A DNA stretch of 64,000 bases from Chrysophaeum taylorii (Eukaryota > Sar > Pelagophyceae > Pelagomonadales > Pelagomonadaceae), in NCBI GenBank assembly GCA_029834535.1, contig JAQMWT010000529.1, positions 62,001 to 126,000 of the forward strand, read 5' to 3'. The position numbers and the translations under genes were made by a program. Under the pieces are notes generated by a model. It was given only the letters and a program-made list of their open reading frames with translations, was not told the DNA's origin and made no database searches. Positions 42,501-49,567 of the stretch are shown piece by piece (position 1 is the first letter of the stretch; every line of letters starts with the position of its first letter).

Positions 42501-42910
42501 GCGCGACCCCGCTTTACGTCGCGTCTCAGAACGGCCACGTCGGCTGCGTCCGGGTGTTGATCGAGAATTGCGCGGACGTCGACAAAGCGACGACCGACGA
42601 TGGCGCGACCCCGCTTTACGTCGCGTCTCAGAACGGCCACGTCGGCTGCGTCCGGGTGTTGATCGAGAATTGCGCGGACGTCGACAAAGCGACGACCGAC
42701 GATGGCGCGACCCCGCTTTACGTCGCGTCTCAGAACGGCCACGTCGGCTGCGTCCGGGTGATGATCGAGAATGGCGCTGACGTCAGAGGGACGACCTTTT
42801 GCAACGTATGCCTCGTCGCGTTGCGAAGAATCCAGAAATTAGGGACGACCTTTTGCAACGTATGCCTCGTCGCGTTGCGAAGAATCCAGAAATTAATCGC
42901 ATGCTATTAG
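36437..42910 (+). CDS. Kinase-TPR-NACHT-ankyrin part of the giant NLR-like gene
   Basis: This frame (about 2155 codons) has no ATG before the kinase Lys, so it is unlikely to be a separate gene. Counting from 36446: kinase domain about residues 90-440 with glycine loop GAHGEV, Lys in FAMKRV, catalytic loop HQDVKLEN (Gln replaces the usual Arg), DFG in GDFGLAS and YASPE. An eight-His run follows near 432-440, then two to three TPR-like helix pairs. The NACHT module has P-loop GDACSGKG at 648-655, Walker B LVLCLDGLDEV near 723, TSRP, and the winged-helix hallmark FHLTFQEYY near 932. Ordinary ankyrins (about 1070-1270) precede an array of 24 near-identical 34-residue units. The expected role is NTP-dependent sensing coupled to kinase and death-domain output. 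Highly uniform repeats and transposon-rich flanks fit a fast-evolving immune-type receptor. Confidence 0.8.
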   Translation, partial: VGGVGRNASARLLRPPIEEEQSDQQISNDGVAAESLPGTHDPDFTENKIIVDSSPTKPIPTKPTELQRSRGVGNLDAGHLVRLPTTGRPVFEVVDFIARGAHGEVYAVRSTSRTLGKFAMKRVRSDDDKLRGASVAVKKNITSKELRLCREALLMAELGTHPHIVSLQYCVVSGQNAEFLIFMTLVDACNLERLASSGDLYEGDTRSVQASILSILRELASALAFCHSRGVLHQDVKLENVLIDTAGRAYLGDFGLASHGEGVDAELRAPFEGCTLPYASPEVAAAWSRQAREVVLPRVSPAETDIWAFGIVALHLYYADEERFPEMRTALEGIVRMQPPDVSWGRLEVDAWLRSNQSLSIQDNTLDGAMLFNLSPNNLHDALPWLPKTRDRERLRRMLLSPPLAMSMLVQQCLAADVTQRPTCGAVLLEMMQVPATSTHHHHHHHHPVVDVAEMLLNIGRAVVELNDVDLARRALEASVANGGDAAECYALIASAQLRDGRCEEALVACDRALSNDEAHGSALFVKAEATYRLDSSESFFVDVIRRARLYDAELFHAPRAVEGAIAYLEAAKDEADSARDPVTNDRVSVSACVRDLPPNIVHRCDVKTEFGRAFPSTTMECWSVRGALADVLHTEAVEAAMRTGRVVIEGDACSGKGWILRAFVVALCEQQLDNGSDESSDSEFVLPLTIPLSSIENPEMDWLGGAIDSVRDGGDALRAARIDQRLVLCLDGLDEVSPVTRPSLVEKIVEYARGCPLTVITSRPAAANVGDLAPHGFAFLSVAQVDRRRVEDLGIPPDFASLVETPLSLRLVLLALSSIGELQTPLVLRHRSDLFRVANEEFVARAVAPTRRDGALVVARDVLRECGSSKVRQLFEQLALAAHEDRRKLIKRADLKGLASQRLAAAVWCLARSGLLPPFVPRGSSSVAYFHLTFQEYYVARILGSNNLLVGDRFDLGNPWWQTSALFAFQFAEPRERERALDALSRKIPALRIGDMVEVYLEKFRSYSPHTVFSLDGFVSNRKIGVKMYSWYETEEVSIERVRRNVEGAAALARRAAAEDETALVAGLLDRGADLVTPVDSTTQDSALHAAARSGRAECARLLLRAGAWLGSSNKFGSNPRDLGFSRAVEVQRRAEMVRIFNPPQCDKELGAHPIVPYVLEWVDNDEESDANPQGWSDEVRLYAFAQACHRRRERAAARLASFVGVNSRFPRGVSATLHFAVVNSCTDAVSVLLERGVQLHVRVGESALALASRLNRVDAISVLLQKNQFDEECLVLQPAAQFGFIECVRVLIENGADVDKATTDNGATPLLVAALNGHVNCVRLLIVNGADVDKATTDIGATPLLMASQNGDVDCVRVLIEMGADVDKATTDIGATPLLVASHNGHVDCVRVLIEKGADVDNATTDDGATPLHVASLNGHVDCVRLLIENGADVDKAITNDGVTPLSVASRNGHVDCVRMLIEKGADVDKSTTNNGTTPLYVASHNGHVDCVRVLIENGADVDKARTDDGATPLYMASRNGHVDCVRVLIENGADVDKARTNDGTTPLYMASRNGHVDCVRMLIEKGADVDKSTTNNGTTPLSAASQNGHVDCVRVLIENGADVVKATTDDGATPLYVASHNGHVDCVRVLIENGADVDKAKTEIGVTPLFVASLNGHVDCVRVLIEKGADVDKATTNNGTTPLSVASHNGHVDCVRVLIEKGADVDKATTNNVTTPLSVASQKGHVDCVRVLIENGADVDKATTDDGATPLYVASQNDHVGCVRVLIENGADVDKARTNDGTTPLSMASHNGHVDCVRVLIENGADVDKARTDDGTTPLHMASQNGHVDCVRVLIENGADVNKATTDIGATPLLVASHNGHVDCVRVLIEKGADVDKAKTDNGMTPLSAASHNGHVDCVRVLIEKGADVDNATTDDGATPLLVASLNGHVDCVRLLIENGADVDKATTDDGATPLLVASLNGHVDCVRLLIEKGADVDKATTDDGATPLLVASLNGHIDCVRVLIENGADVDKARTNDGATPLYVASQNGHVGCVRVLIENCADVDKATTDDGATPLYVASQNGHVGCVRVLIENCADVDKATTDDGATPLYVASQNGHVGCVRVMIENGADVRGTTFCNVCLVALRRIQKLGTTFCNVCLVALRRIQKLIACY
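40268..42784 (+). repeat. Array of 24 ankyrin units of 102 bp plus a partial unit
   Basis: The spacing between successive GCGACCCCGCTT words is 102 bp (for example 40361 and 40463), so each unit is 34 residues, one more than a standard ankyrin. Most units share nearly all bases; the two units between about 42512 and 42715 are identical in protein. Differences concentrate at unit positions 2, 3, 6, 15, 19, 26-30 and 32, which lie on the first helix and the hairpin loop. Confidence 0.95.
42787..42894 (+). repeat. 54-bp tandem duplication at the 3' end of the NLR-like gene
   Basis: Two exact or nearly exact copies (42787-42840 and 42841-42894) starting AGGGACGACC and ending CAGAAATT. They encode the repeated C-terminal GTTFCNVCLVALRRIQKL. 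In the +1 frame the same DNA reads RDDLLQRMPRRVAKNPEIN, which looks more like ordinary protein, so the present reading frame may be shifted here. Confidence 0.9.
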
Positions 42911-42916
42911 AGACAG

Positions 42917-43936
42917 ACAAGTGCAGGCCAGTAAGTTCGCCAGTAAGTTCACCTGGTCCCAATCTCTAACCCCAGTAAGTTCACCTGGTCCCAGTAAGTT
43001 CACCTAGTCCCAATCTCTAACCCCAGTAAGTTCGGCGTAAGCCCACTCGTGCTCACATCTACTCACCCCACTCTCCTTCGAGCTCGTCGCTCTCACCCCC
43101 GCCAATCTAAGCTGCTTTGATCCGTACACGCCGCTAGCCGTTGCGTTCACTCTAAAAACCCCAGTAAGTTCGCTTGATCCCAGTGAGTTCACCTGGTCAC
43201 TAAGTTCACCTAGTCCCAATCTCAAACCCCAGTAAGTTCACCTGGTCCCAGTAAGTTCACCTACAGTGCGCGTGTAGACGCCGGGAGGGGGCTTATCGGT
43301 ATTGCGCAGCACGTGTGGGGTAGGGTGGAGTCGTCGACTCAGAAGAGGATATCCTCGGGGTTGCCGATCGACAGAGAGCCACGTAGAGCTGGACGTGGCA
43401 GAAGACGGGCTTCGCCAAGAGGACGCCGACCTCGCGGGGCGTCTGGCCCTGGCTCTTGGTGATCGTTTGGCGTCGGCGGGCCTTAAGGGATACAGGTTGG
43501 AGGAGCCTCGGTGACAACGACACGATCGATCATGTATCTGGTACCGTTGCAGTGGCCGTGCGACGGGTCGAGGTTGCGAAGACTTTAAGCTCGCGATCAA
43601 AGTCAGCATGCCGTTGGTTGTCAGGGAGTTCAAAACTCTACTGTAAAGAGCGAGGCGTCGTCTTCCGACCCAGCCTAGTCAGCCGAAAAGAACTCCGACG
43701 CCTCGTCTCCGGGAAAAAAAGGCCGCGGTCATGCGCGCGTTGTCAGCATCGACAACATCGTTTCGACGGGGCGTGAGAATGGCGCGCTGAAAGAGCCGCC
43801 GCGGGTCGTGGAAATAGTCTGCGAGGTCGCCGTAGACGGCTTGGAGGATCACTGTCTGGCTCTCGCGCCTACCTGATCCTTACTCTCGCGCCTATCTGAT
43901 CCTTACCCTAAATCGAGGGACAAACAGAATTAGCAG
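42917..43936 (-). mobile_element. Non-autonomous Helitron-derived element, copy C
   Basis: On the minus strand the copy runs from about 43930 through the CCCTCGATTTAGGG tract and helicase relic (about 43870-43265) to the minisatellite, ending GGCCTGCACTTG at 42918-42929 followed by T. Its 5' tip is missing where it meets copy D. Its 3' end lies eight bases after the stop codon of the NLR-like gene. Confidence 0.7.
43265..43870 (-). pseudogene. Pif1/Helitron helicase C-terminal remnant (copy C)
   Basis: Same relic as copy A with very similar sequence, including TITKSQGQTPREVGVLLAKP in one frame. Frameshifts separate the blocks. Confidence 0.65.
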
Positions 43937-44998
43937 TCCTAACTACTAATCGACAGATGTTTGTCTGTCTGTTTGTTTGTCTGTCTGTTTGTTTGTCCCT
44001 CGATTTAGGGTAAGGATCAGATAGGCGCAAGAGTAAGGATCAGGTAGGCGCGAGAGCCAGACAGTGATCCTCCAAGCCGTCTACGGCGACCTCGCAGACT
44101 ATTTCCACGACCCGCGGCGGCTCTTTCAGCGCGCCATTCTCACGCCCCGTCGAAACGATGTTGTCGATGCTGACAACGCGCGCATGACCGCGGCCTTTTT
44201 TTCCCGAAGACGAGGCGTCGGAGTTCTTTTCGGCCGACTAGGTTGGGTCGGAAGCCGACGCCTCGCTCTTTACAGTCGAGTTTTCAACTCCCTGACAACC
44301 AACGGCATGCTGACTTTGATCGCGAGCTTAAAGTCTTCGCAACCTCGACCCGTCGCACGGCCACTGCAACGGTACCAGATACATGATCGATCGTGTCGTT
44401 GTCACCGAGGCTCCTCCAACCTGTATCCCTTAAGGCCCGCCGACGCCAAACGATCAACAAGAGCCAGGGCAGACGCCCCGCAAGGTCGGCGTCCTCTTGC
44501 CCAAGCCCGTCTTCTGCCACGTCCAGCTCTACGTGGCTCTATGTCGATCGGCAACCCCGAGGATATCCTCTTCTGAGTCGACGACTCCACCCTACCCCAC
44601 ACGTGCTGCGCAATACCGATAAGCCCCCTCCCGGCGTCTACACGCGCACGGTAGGTGAACTTACTGGGACCAGGTGAACTTACTGGGGTTTGAGATTGGG
44701 ACTAGGTGAACTTAGTGACCAGGTGAACTTACTGAGACCAAGTGAACTTACAGGGGTTTTTAGAGTGAACGCAAAGGCGAGCGGCGTGTACGGATCAAAG
44801 CAGCTTAGATTGGCGGAGGTGAGAGCGACGAGCTCGAAGGGGAGTGGGGTGAGTGGATGTGAGCACGAGTGGGCTTACACCGAACTTACTGGGGTTAGAG
44901 ATTGGGACAAGGTGAACTTACTGGGGCCAGGTGAACTTACTGGGGTTAGAGATTGGGGCCAGGTGAACTTACTGGCGAACTTACTGGCCTGCACTTGT
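43937..44998 (+). mobile_element. Non-autonomous Helitron-derived element, copy D
   Basis: This is the most complete copy and a good reference for the family. It has TCCTAACTACTAATCGACAG at the 5' end, a TTTG/TCTG run, CCCTCGATTTAGGGTAAGGATC, the helicase relic at about 44064-44657, the minisatellite at about 44650-44985 and GGCCTGCACTTG at the 3' end, followed by the T that starts copy E. Total length is about 1.06 kb. It lies head-to-head with copy C. Confidence 0.75.
44064..44657 (+). pseudogene. Pif1/Helitron helicase C-terminal remnant (copy D)
   Basis: The first 45 residues read ILQAVYGDLADYFHDPRR and AILTPRRNDVVDADNARM. LRNLDPSHGHCNGTRYMID begins at 44335 in another frame. KSQG and PKPVFCHVQLYVALC follow. 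A two-base loss in the KSQGQ codons shifts the frame. No active helicase is possible. Confidence 0.65.
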
Positions 44999-46456
44999 CC
45001 TAACTACTAATCGACAGATGTTTGTCTGTCTGTTTGTTTGTCCCTCGATTTAGGGTAAGGATCAGATAGGCGCGAGAGTAAGGATCATGTAGGCGCGAGA
45101 GCCAGACAGTGATCCTCCAAGCCGTCTACGGCGACCTCGCAGACTATTTCCACGACCCGCGGCGGCTCTTTTAGCCAGCGCGCCATTCTCACGCCCCGTT
45201 GAAACGATGTTGTCGATGCTGACAACGCGCGCATGACTGCGGCCTTTTTTTCCCGGAGACGAGGCGTCGGAGTTCTTTTCGGCTGACTAGGCTGGGTCGG
45301 AAGACGACGCCTCGCTCTTTACAGTAGAGTTTTCAACTCCCTGACAACCAACGGCATGCTGACTTTGATCGCGAGCTTAAAGTCTTCGCAACCTCGACTC
45401 CCTGACAACCAACGGCATGCTGACTTTGATCGCGAGCTTAAAGTCTTCGCAACCTCGACCCGTCGCACGGCCACTGCAACGGTACCAGATACATGATCTA
45501 TCGTGTCGTTGTCACCGAGGCTCCTCCAACCTGTATCCCTTAAGGCCCGCTGACGCCAAACGATCAACAAGAGCCAGGGCCAGACGCCCCGCGACGTCTT
45601 CTGCCACGTCCAGCTCTACGTGGCTCTCTGTCGATCGGCATCCCCGAGGATATACTCATCTGGGTCGACGACTCCACCCTACCCCACACGTGCTGCGCTA
45701 TACCGATAAGCCCCCTCCCGGCGTCTACACGCGCACTATAAGTGAACTTACTGGGACCAGGTGAACTTACTGGGGTTTGAGATTGGGACTAGGTGAACTG
45801 AGTGACCAGGTGAACTTACTGAGACCAGGTGAACTTACTGGGGGTTTTAGAGTAAAGGGTTTTTAGAGTAAACTCAAAGGTTGGCGGCGCGTGCGGATCA
45901 AAGCAGCTGAGATTGGCGGAGGCGAGAGCGACGAGCTCAAAGGAGTTGGTTAGAGCTAGGTGAACTTATTACGAATGGTATGAGGCGTTAGACTAGCGAT
46001 AAGGGAAAGACGTAAGGATACTGGATACGTGGTGCAGGGGTAAGTGTCATAGCTTCTTCACACAGGTGCTGGAAAAGAAGGAAAAGGAAAAAGGGGTAAG
46101 TGAGGTCCTCACACAGGTGCTGGAAAAGAAGGAAAAGGGAAAAAGGGGTAAGTGAGACGCTCACAGAGGAGAAGCTTTGAGGAAGACGTCACATTTGAGG
46201 AAGACGTCACAGAGGCATTGTGGCAAGAAAAAGAGACAACAGAGATCAGGGCGAAGATCACGAAGTGAGGTAACGAGCACGAAGCCGGAGGAGGAAGGAG
46301 TTTCCGTACTGCGGGTGAAAATGTCGCTAAGATTGTTAAGGCGGGGTATGTGCTTGAGATCACTGACCAGGTGAACTTATATGAAACTTACTGGGATTAG
46401 GAGAACTTACTGGGGTTAGAGATTGGGACTAGGTGAACTTACTGGCCTGCACTTGT
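44999..46456 (+). mobile_element. Non-autonomous Helitron-derived element, copy E, enlarged
   Basis: Begins exactly at the 3' end of copy D, a head-to-tail arrangement. The helicase relic spans about 45112-45735 and includes a local 65-bp tandem duplication (45335-45465). The 3' minisatellite is interrupted by about 500 bp of extra sequence (about 45860-46365) that contains two 57-bp units of a GGTGCTGGAAAAGAAGGAAA repeat. The copy closes with GGCCTGCACTTG at 46445-46455 next to T. Confidence 0.65.
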
Positions 46457-46531
46457 CGACATTTAAAGACAAACAGACAAACAGACAAACAGACAAACAA
46501 ACATCTGTCGATTAGTAGTTAGGAAACATCT
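46457..46531 (-). repeat. Solo 5' tips of the Helitron-derived family
   Basis: Several AAACAGAC units lead into ACATCTGTCGATTAGTAGTT, the reverse complement of the family's 5' end. A second truncated tip follows directly at about 46525-46549. Confidence 0.65.
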
Positions 46532-47077
46532 GTCGAATAGTAGTTAGGATTAGGAAGGGATGTCGCGCTCCTGCATGTGTTGCACGTCTTAAGTCCAGTT
46601 TGCGATAAAACATCCTTACTACTACTAATTGGCAGATTTTTGTTTGTTTGTTTGCGTGTGTGCGTGCGTGCGTGTGTGTGCGTGTGTGTGGCCATAATCA
46701 CTGAATCAAATTTATGGTTCCTTAACCTTATTATTAAAGGCGGAGCGGGTCACAATTTCTGCGACCGCAGGGAGTGGAAGAGGAAAACCTTACCCTAATA
46801 TGAAAGTGTCGATTAGTAGTTAGGATTAGGAAGGGATGTCGCGCTCCGGCATGTGTTGCACGTCTTAAGTCCAGTTTGCGATAAAACATCCTTACTACTA
46901 CTAATTGGCAGATTTTTGTTTGTTTGTTTGTTTGTTTGCGTGTGTGCGTGCGTGTGTGTGGCCATACATAATCACTGAATCAAATTTATGGTTCCTTAAC
47001 CTTATTATTAAAGGCGGAGCGGGTTACAAGTTCTGCGACTGCAGGGAGTGGAAGAGGAAAACCTTACCCTAATATGA
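46532..47077 (+). repeat. Tandem duplication of about 276 bp covering the NAXE promoter and start codon
   Basis: Copy 1 (46532-46806) and copy 2 (46808-47077) match over nearly their whole length: TAGTTAGGATTAGG, TTGCACGTCTTAAGTCC, a TTTG/GTGT microsatellite, and TTATTATTAAAGGCGGAGCGGG just before ATG. Copy 1 also carries the ATG (46800) but runs into an unrelated short frame. Copy 2 supplies the working start of NAXE at 47074. Confidence 0.85.
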
Positions 47078-47763
47078 AGGCACTGGGCGTGTGTCTGCGC
47101 TTGCTGTCTCAGGCAGAGGCCGTCGCCGTGGACGAGGCGCTGTTCCAGCACTTTTCAGTGGACTCCCTGATGGAACTCGCAGGGCTGAGCGTCGCCGAGG
47201 CCATCGCGACGCACTACGAGGAGGCGTCGAAGGTGTTGTGCGTGTGCGGCCCCGGCAACAACGGCGGCGATGGCTTGGTGGCCGCGCGACATCTCAAAGA
47301 GTTCGGTTTCGAGCCGGAGGTCGTGTACCCGAAGCGGTCCGCCAAACCCTTGTTCCAGAATCTCGAAAGCCAGATGCGCGAGATGAGGATTCCGGTTCGC
47401 GACAATTTGCCGCCAGATCTCGGAGAATTCGACGTCGTCGTCGACGCGATTTTTGGTTTTTCCTTTACGCCCCCCGTGCGACCGCCCTTCGACTCCATCC
47501 TCCGCGATCTCGTCGAGTCGAAGGTTCCGGTCGTATCGGTTGATATTCCTAGCGGCTGGCACGTCGAGGACGGTCCCCCGACGTCTGGACTCTCTCTCGC
47601 CCCTGCCGTCCTCGTGTCCCTGACGGCGCCCAAAAAGTGCGCGGCGAAGTTCGAGGGGCCCCACTACCTCGGCGGTCGTTTCGTGCCCCCCACCATCTTC
47701 GAGGCCTTTGGCTTTAGCCAGCCCCCCTTCCCCAAAACCTCCCAGGTCGTCAGGCTCGCGTGA
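47074..47763 (+). CDS. NAXE: NAD(P)H-hydrate epimerase
   Basis: The 229-residue protein matches the YjeF_N fold over its full length. The nucleotide-binding GPGNNGGDGL is at about residues 58-68, DAIFGFSFTPPVRPPF carries the catalytic Asp region, and SVDIPSGWHVEDGP follows. The enzyme converts R-NAD(P)HX to the S form for repair by the partner dehydratase. Animal, plant and yeast forms have similar length. There is no separate dehydratase domain. The N-terminus is short and shows no clear transit peptide. The gene sits immediately after a duplicated promoter block. Confidence 0.9.
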   Translation: MKALGVCLRLLSQAEAVAVDEALFQHFSVDSLMELAGLSVAEAIATHYEEASKVLCVCGPGNNGGDGLVAARHLKEFGFEPEVVYPKRSAKPLFQNLESQMREMRIPVRDNLPPDLGEFDVVVDAIFGFSFTPPVRPPFDSILRDLVESKVPVVSVDIPSGWHVEDGPPTSGLSLAPAVLVSLTAPKKCAAKFEGPHYLGGRFVPPTIFEAFGFSQPPFPKTSQVVRLA

Positions 47764-47892
47764 GGATATATATTTATCTATCACCGCGGTGCTGGAATTT
47801 ATTTTGCGGAAGTGTGTTGTTATTGAAGAAGACCGTCCGTTCCGTCCGCGGGATGTATTATGAGCAGTTCGCGCGCTCTCTCTCGCGGTCGC

Positions 47893-47924
47893 ATTGTCGT
47901 CGTCGTCGTCGTCGTCGTCGTCGC
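47893..47924 (+). repeat. GTC trinucleotide run
   Basis: About ten GTC units between NAXE and the methylthiotransferase gene, probably in untranslated sequence. Confidence 0.8.
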
Positions 47925-48020
47925 ACGTGCAAGAAAAATAAATACTGTCTGGGGCGAAAATCATATTCCGGTAGGTACGTAGTAGGTAGGTAGGGGTAGG
48001 TAGCCAGAGGTTCCGGCGAG

Positions 48021-49394
48021 ATGAAGCGACGCCTCGCAGGTCTAGTCCGTCGCAAGACAACAACAACGAGGCAGCCATCGTCTTACGCGATCGAGACCCG
48101 CGGATGCCAGATGAACGTGTCGGACTCGGGGATCGTGCGGCGCATGCTGGAGAAGGAGTACCGCGAGACGAGCGTGGAGGAGGCGGAGATGGTATTGCTG
48201 AACACGTGCGCGATCCGCGACAAGGCCGAGCAGAAGGTGTGGACGAGGATCGGGGAACTGAAGAAAGAAGGAAAGCGCGTCGGCGTGCTGGGGTGCATGG
48301 CCGAGCGGCTGAAAGGGGATCTCCTGAAGCACGTCGAGGTGGTCGCGGGTCCGGACTCTTACCGCGGGTTGCCGGGATTGTTGAAGACGGGGGGCGTCGA
48401 CGCGCGGCTCGGGCGCGAAACGTACGCGGACGTCCGCACGAACCTAAACTTCGTGTCGATCCAGCGCGGCTGCGATAATATGTGTTCGTTTTGCGTCGTG
48501 CCGTTCACTCGAGGGCGCGAGCGGTCGAGGCCCGTAGAGAGTATCGTCGCGGAGTGCGAAGGGCGACGCGGCGAAATCACGCTCCTGGGCCAGAACGTCA
48601 ACAGCTACGCAGATTTTACGGTTGGGGGGTCGCTTCTCGAGCACACGACGGGGTTCGAGCCGTTCGTGGCGAGGAAGAAGAACGCGGGATCGGCGGTGAG
48701 GTTTGCAGAGCTTTTGAGTCGAGTGAGCGAAGCGGCGCCGGAAGCGCGGATCCGGTTCACGAGCCCCCACCCCAAAGATTTTCCCGACGACCTGCTGGAC
48801 GCGATTGCGCAGATCCCGAACGTTGCGAAGAACATTCATTTGCCGGCGCAGTCGGGGAGCAACGAGGTGCTAGCGCGGATGCGGCGAGGGTACCAAGTCG
48901 AGACTTACGAAGCTTTGGTAGAGCGCGCGAGGGAGCGAATACCCAACGTCACCTTTAGCTCGGACTTTATCGCCGGGTTTTGTGGCGAAACCGAAGAGGA
49001 TCACGAGAAGACGTTGGGTTTGATTCGACGGGTCGGCTACGACAACGCCTTCCTCTTCAAGTATTCTAAAAGACCCAAGACCCACGCCGCGTACCGGTAC
49101 GAGGACGATGTGCCGGTTGAGGTCAAGAAGCGACGCCTCAACGAGCTCATCTCGGAATTCGACAAAGGCCGCCGAAGGCTGGCCGAGGAGGCGGTCGGGC
49201 GGGTGCATTCGGTGCTCTTCGAAGGCCCGGCCCCCAAGCAGCCGCACACCCACTGGGTCGGCACGAACGACGCGAGGAGGAAGGTCATATTCCCGATGGC
49301 GCATCACTTTTTTCTGAAGAAAGGTGAGGACTTCGTGCGCGTCCGGGTGAAGGAAACCAACGGAACCGCTCTCTTCGGCGACATTGTATCATAA
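48021..49394 (+). CDS. CDK5RAP1: tRNA methylthiotransferase, CDK5RAP1/MiaB family
   Basis: The 457-residue protein has the three-part layout of the family. The N-terminal UPF0004 domain carries Cys29 in TRGCQMN, a Cys in NTCAIRDKAE and a Cys in VLGCMAER, which together bind one Fe-S cluster. The radical SAM core has C151, C155 and C158 in CDNMCSFC. A C-terminal TRAM-like domain closes the protein. These enzymes add the 2-methylthio group to i6A37 of tRNAs. The basic N-terminus (MKRRLAGLVRRKTTTTRQPSS) fits a mitochondrial or plastid transit peptide. The alternative, the CDKAL1/MtaB group, is less likely because those proteins have other motif wording and a C-terminal anchor. Confidence 0.88.
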   Translation: MKRRLAGLVRRKTTTTRQPSSYAIETRGCQMNVSDSGIVRRMLEKEYRETSVEEAEMVLLNTCAIRDKAEQKVWTRIGELKKEGKRVGVLGCMAERLKGDLLKHVEVVAGPDSYRGLPGLLKTGGVDARLGRETYADVRTNLNFVSIQRGCDNMCSFCVVPFTRGRERSRPVESIVAECEGRRGEITLLGQNVNSYADFTVGGSLLEHTTGFEPFVARKKNAGSAVRFAELLSRVSEAAPEARIRFTSPHPKDFPDDLLDAIAQIPNVAKNIHLPAQSGSNEVLARMRRGYQVETYEALVERARERIPNVTFSSDFIAGFCGETEEDHEKTLGLIRRVGYDNAFLFKYSKRPKTHAAYRYEDDVPVEVKKRRLNELISEFDKGRRRLAEEAVGRVHSVLFEGPAPKQPHTHWVGTNDARRKVIFPMAHHFFLKKGEDFVRVRVKETNGTALFGDIVS

Positions 49395-49426
49395 CTTTCT
49401 CTTAGTTGCGTGGTACTATAGTTGGG

Positions 49427-49555
49427 GGTGGTTGCCGACGCCCGCCGACATCTCCTGGGCGGCGGCCGGCGGCGGCGGTTTGGTGGAGGAACTCAAAGTG
49501 GCGCTGGCAGGCAATCAAAGTTGATTTTTCTTTTTAAAGCGCTGGCGGAGCTCCG
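49427..49555. repeat. Partial duplicate of the PRIM2 3' coding end
   Basis: About 125 bp beginning GGTGGTTGCCGACGCCCGCC repeat, with small changes and an internal deletion, the sequence at about 49628-49750 inside PRIM2. The copy lies just beyond the PRIM2 stop and between two convergent genes. It is not coding. Confidence 0.85.
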
Positions 49556-49567
49556 TCCATTATAATA

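Larger units (their letters stand above)
42917..44998. repeat. Large inverted repeat formed by copies C and D
   Basis: Arms of about 1 kb read outward from a centre near 43931-43960. The arms are highly similar along helicase relic and minisatellite, so the DNA could form a long hairpin and may be unstable. Confidence 0.8.

Noticed and set aside
40178-42742. An open frame of 854 codons on the minus strand
   Set aside because: It is the antisense of the ankyrin array; the 102-bp periodicity and biased codons keep it open. It has no start context or independent domain.
40268-42784. Regularly spaced repeats as a CRISPR array
   Set aside because: The 102-bp units are coding ankyrin repeats without spacers, in a eukaryotic gene.
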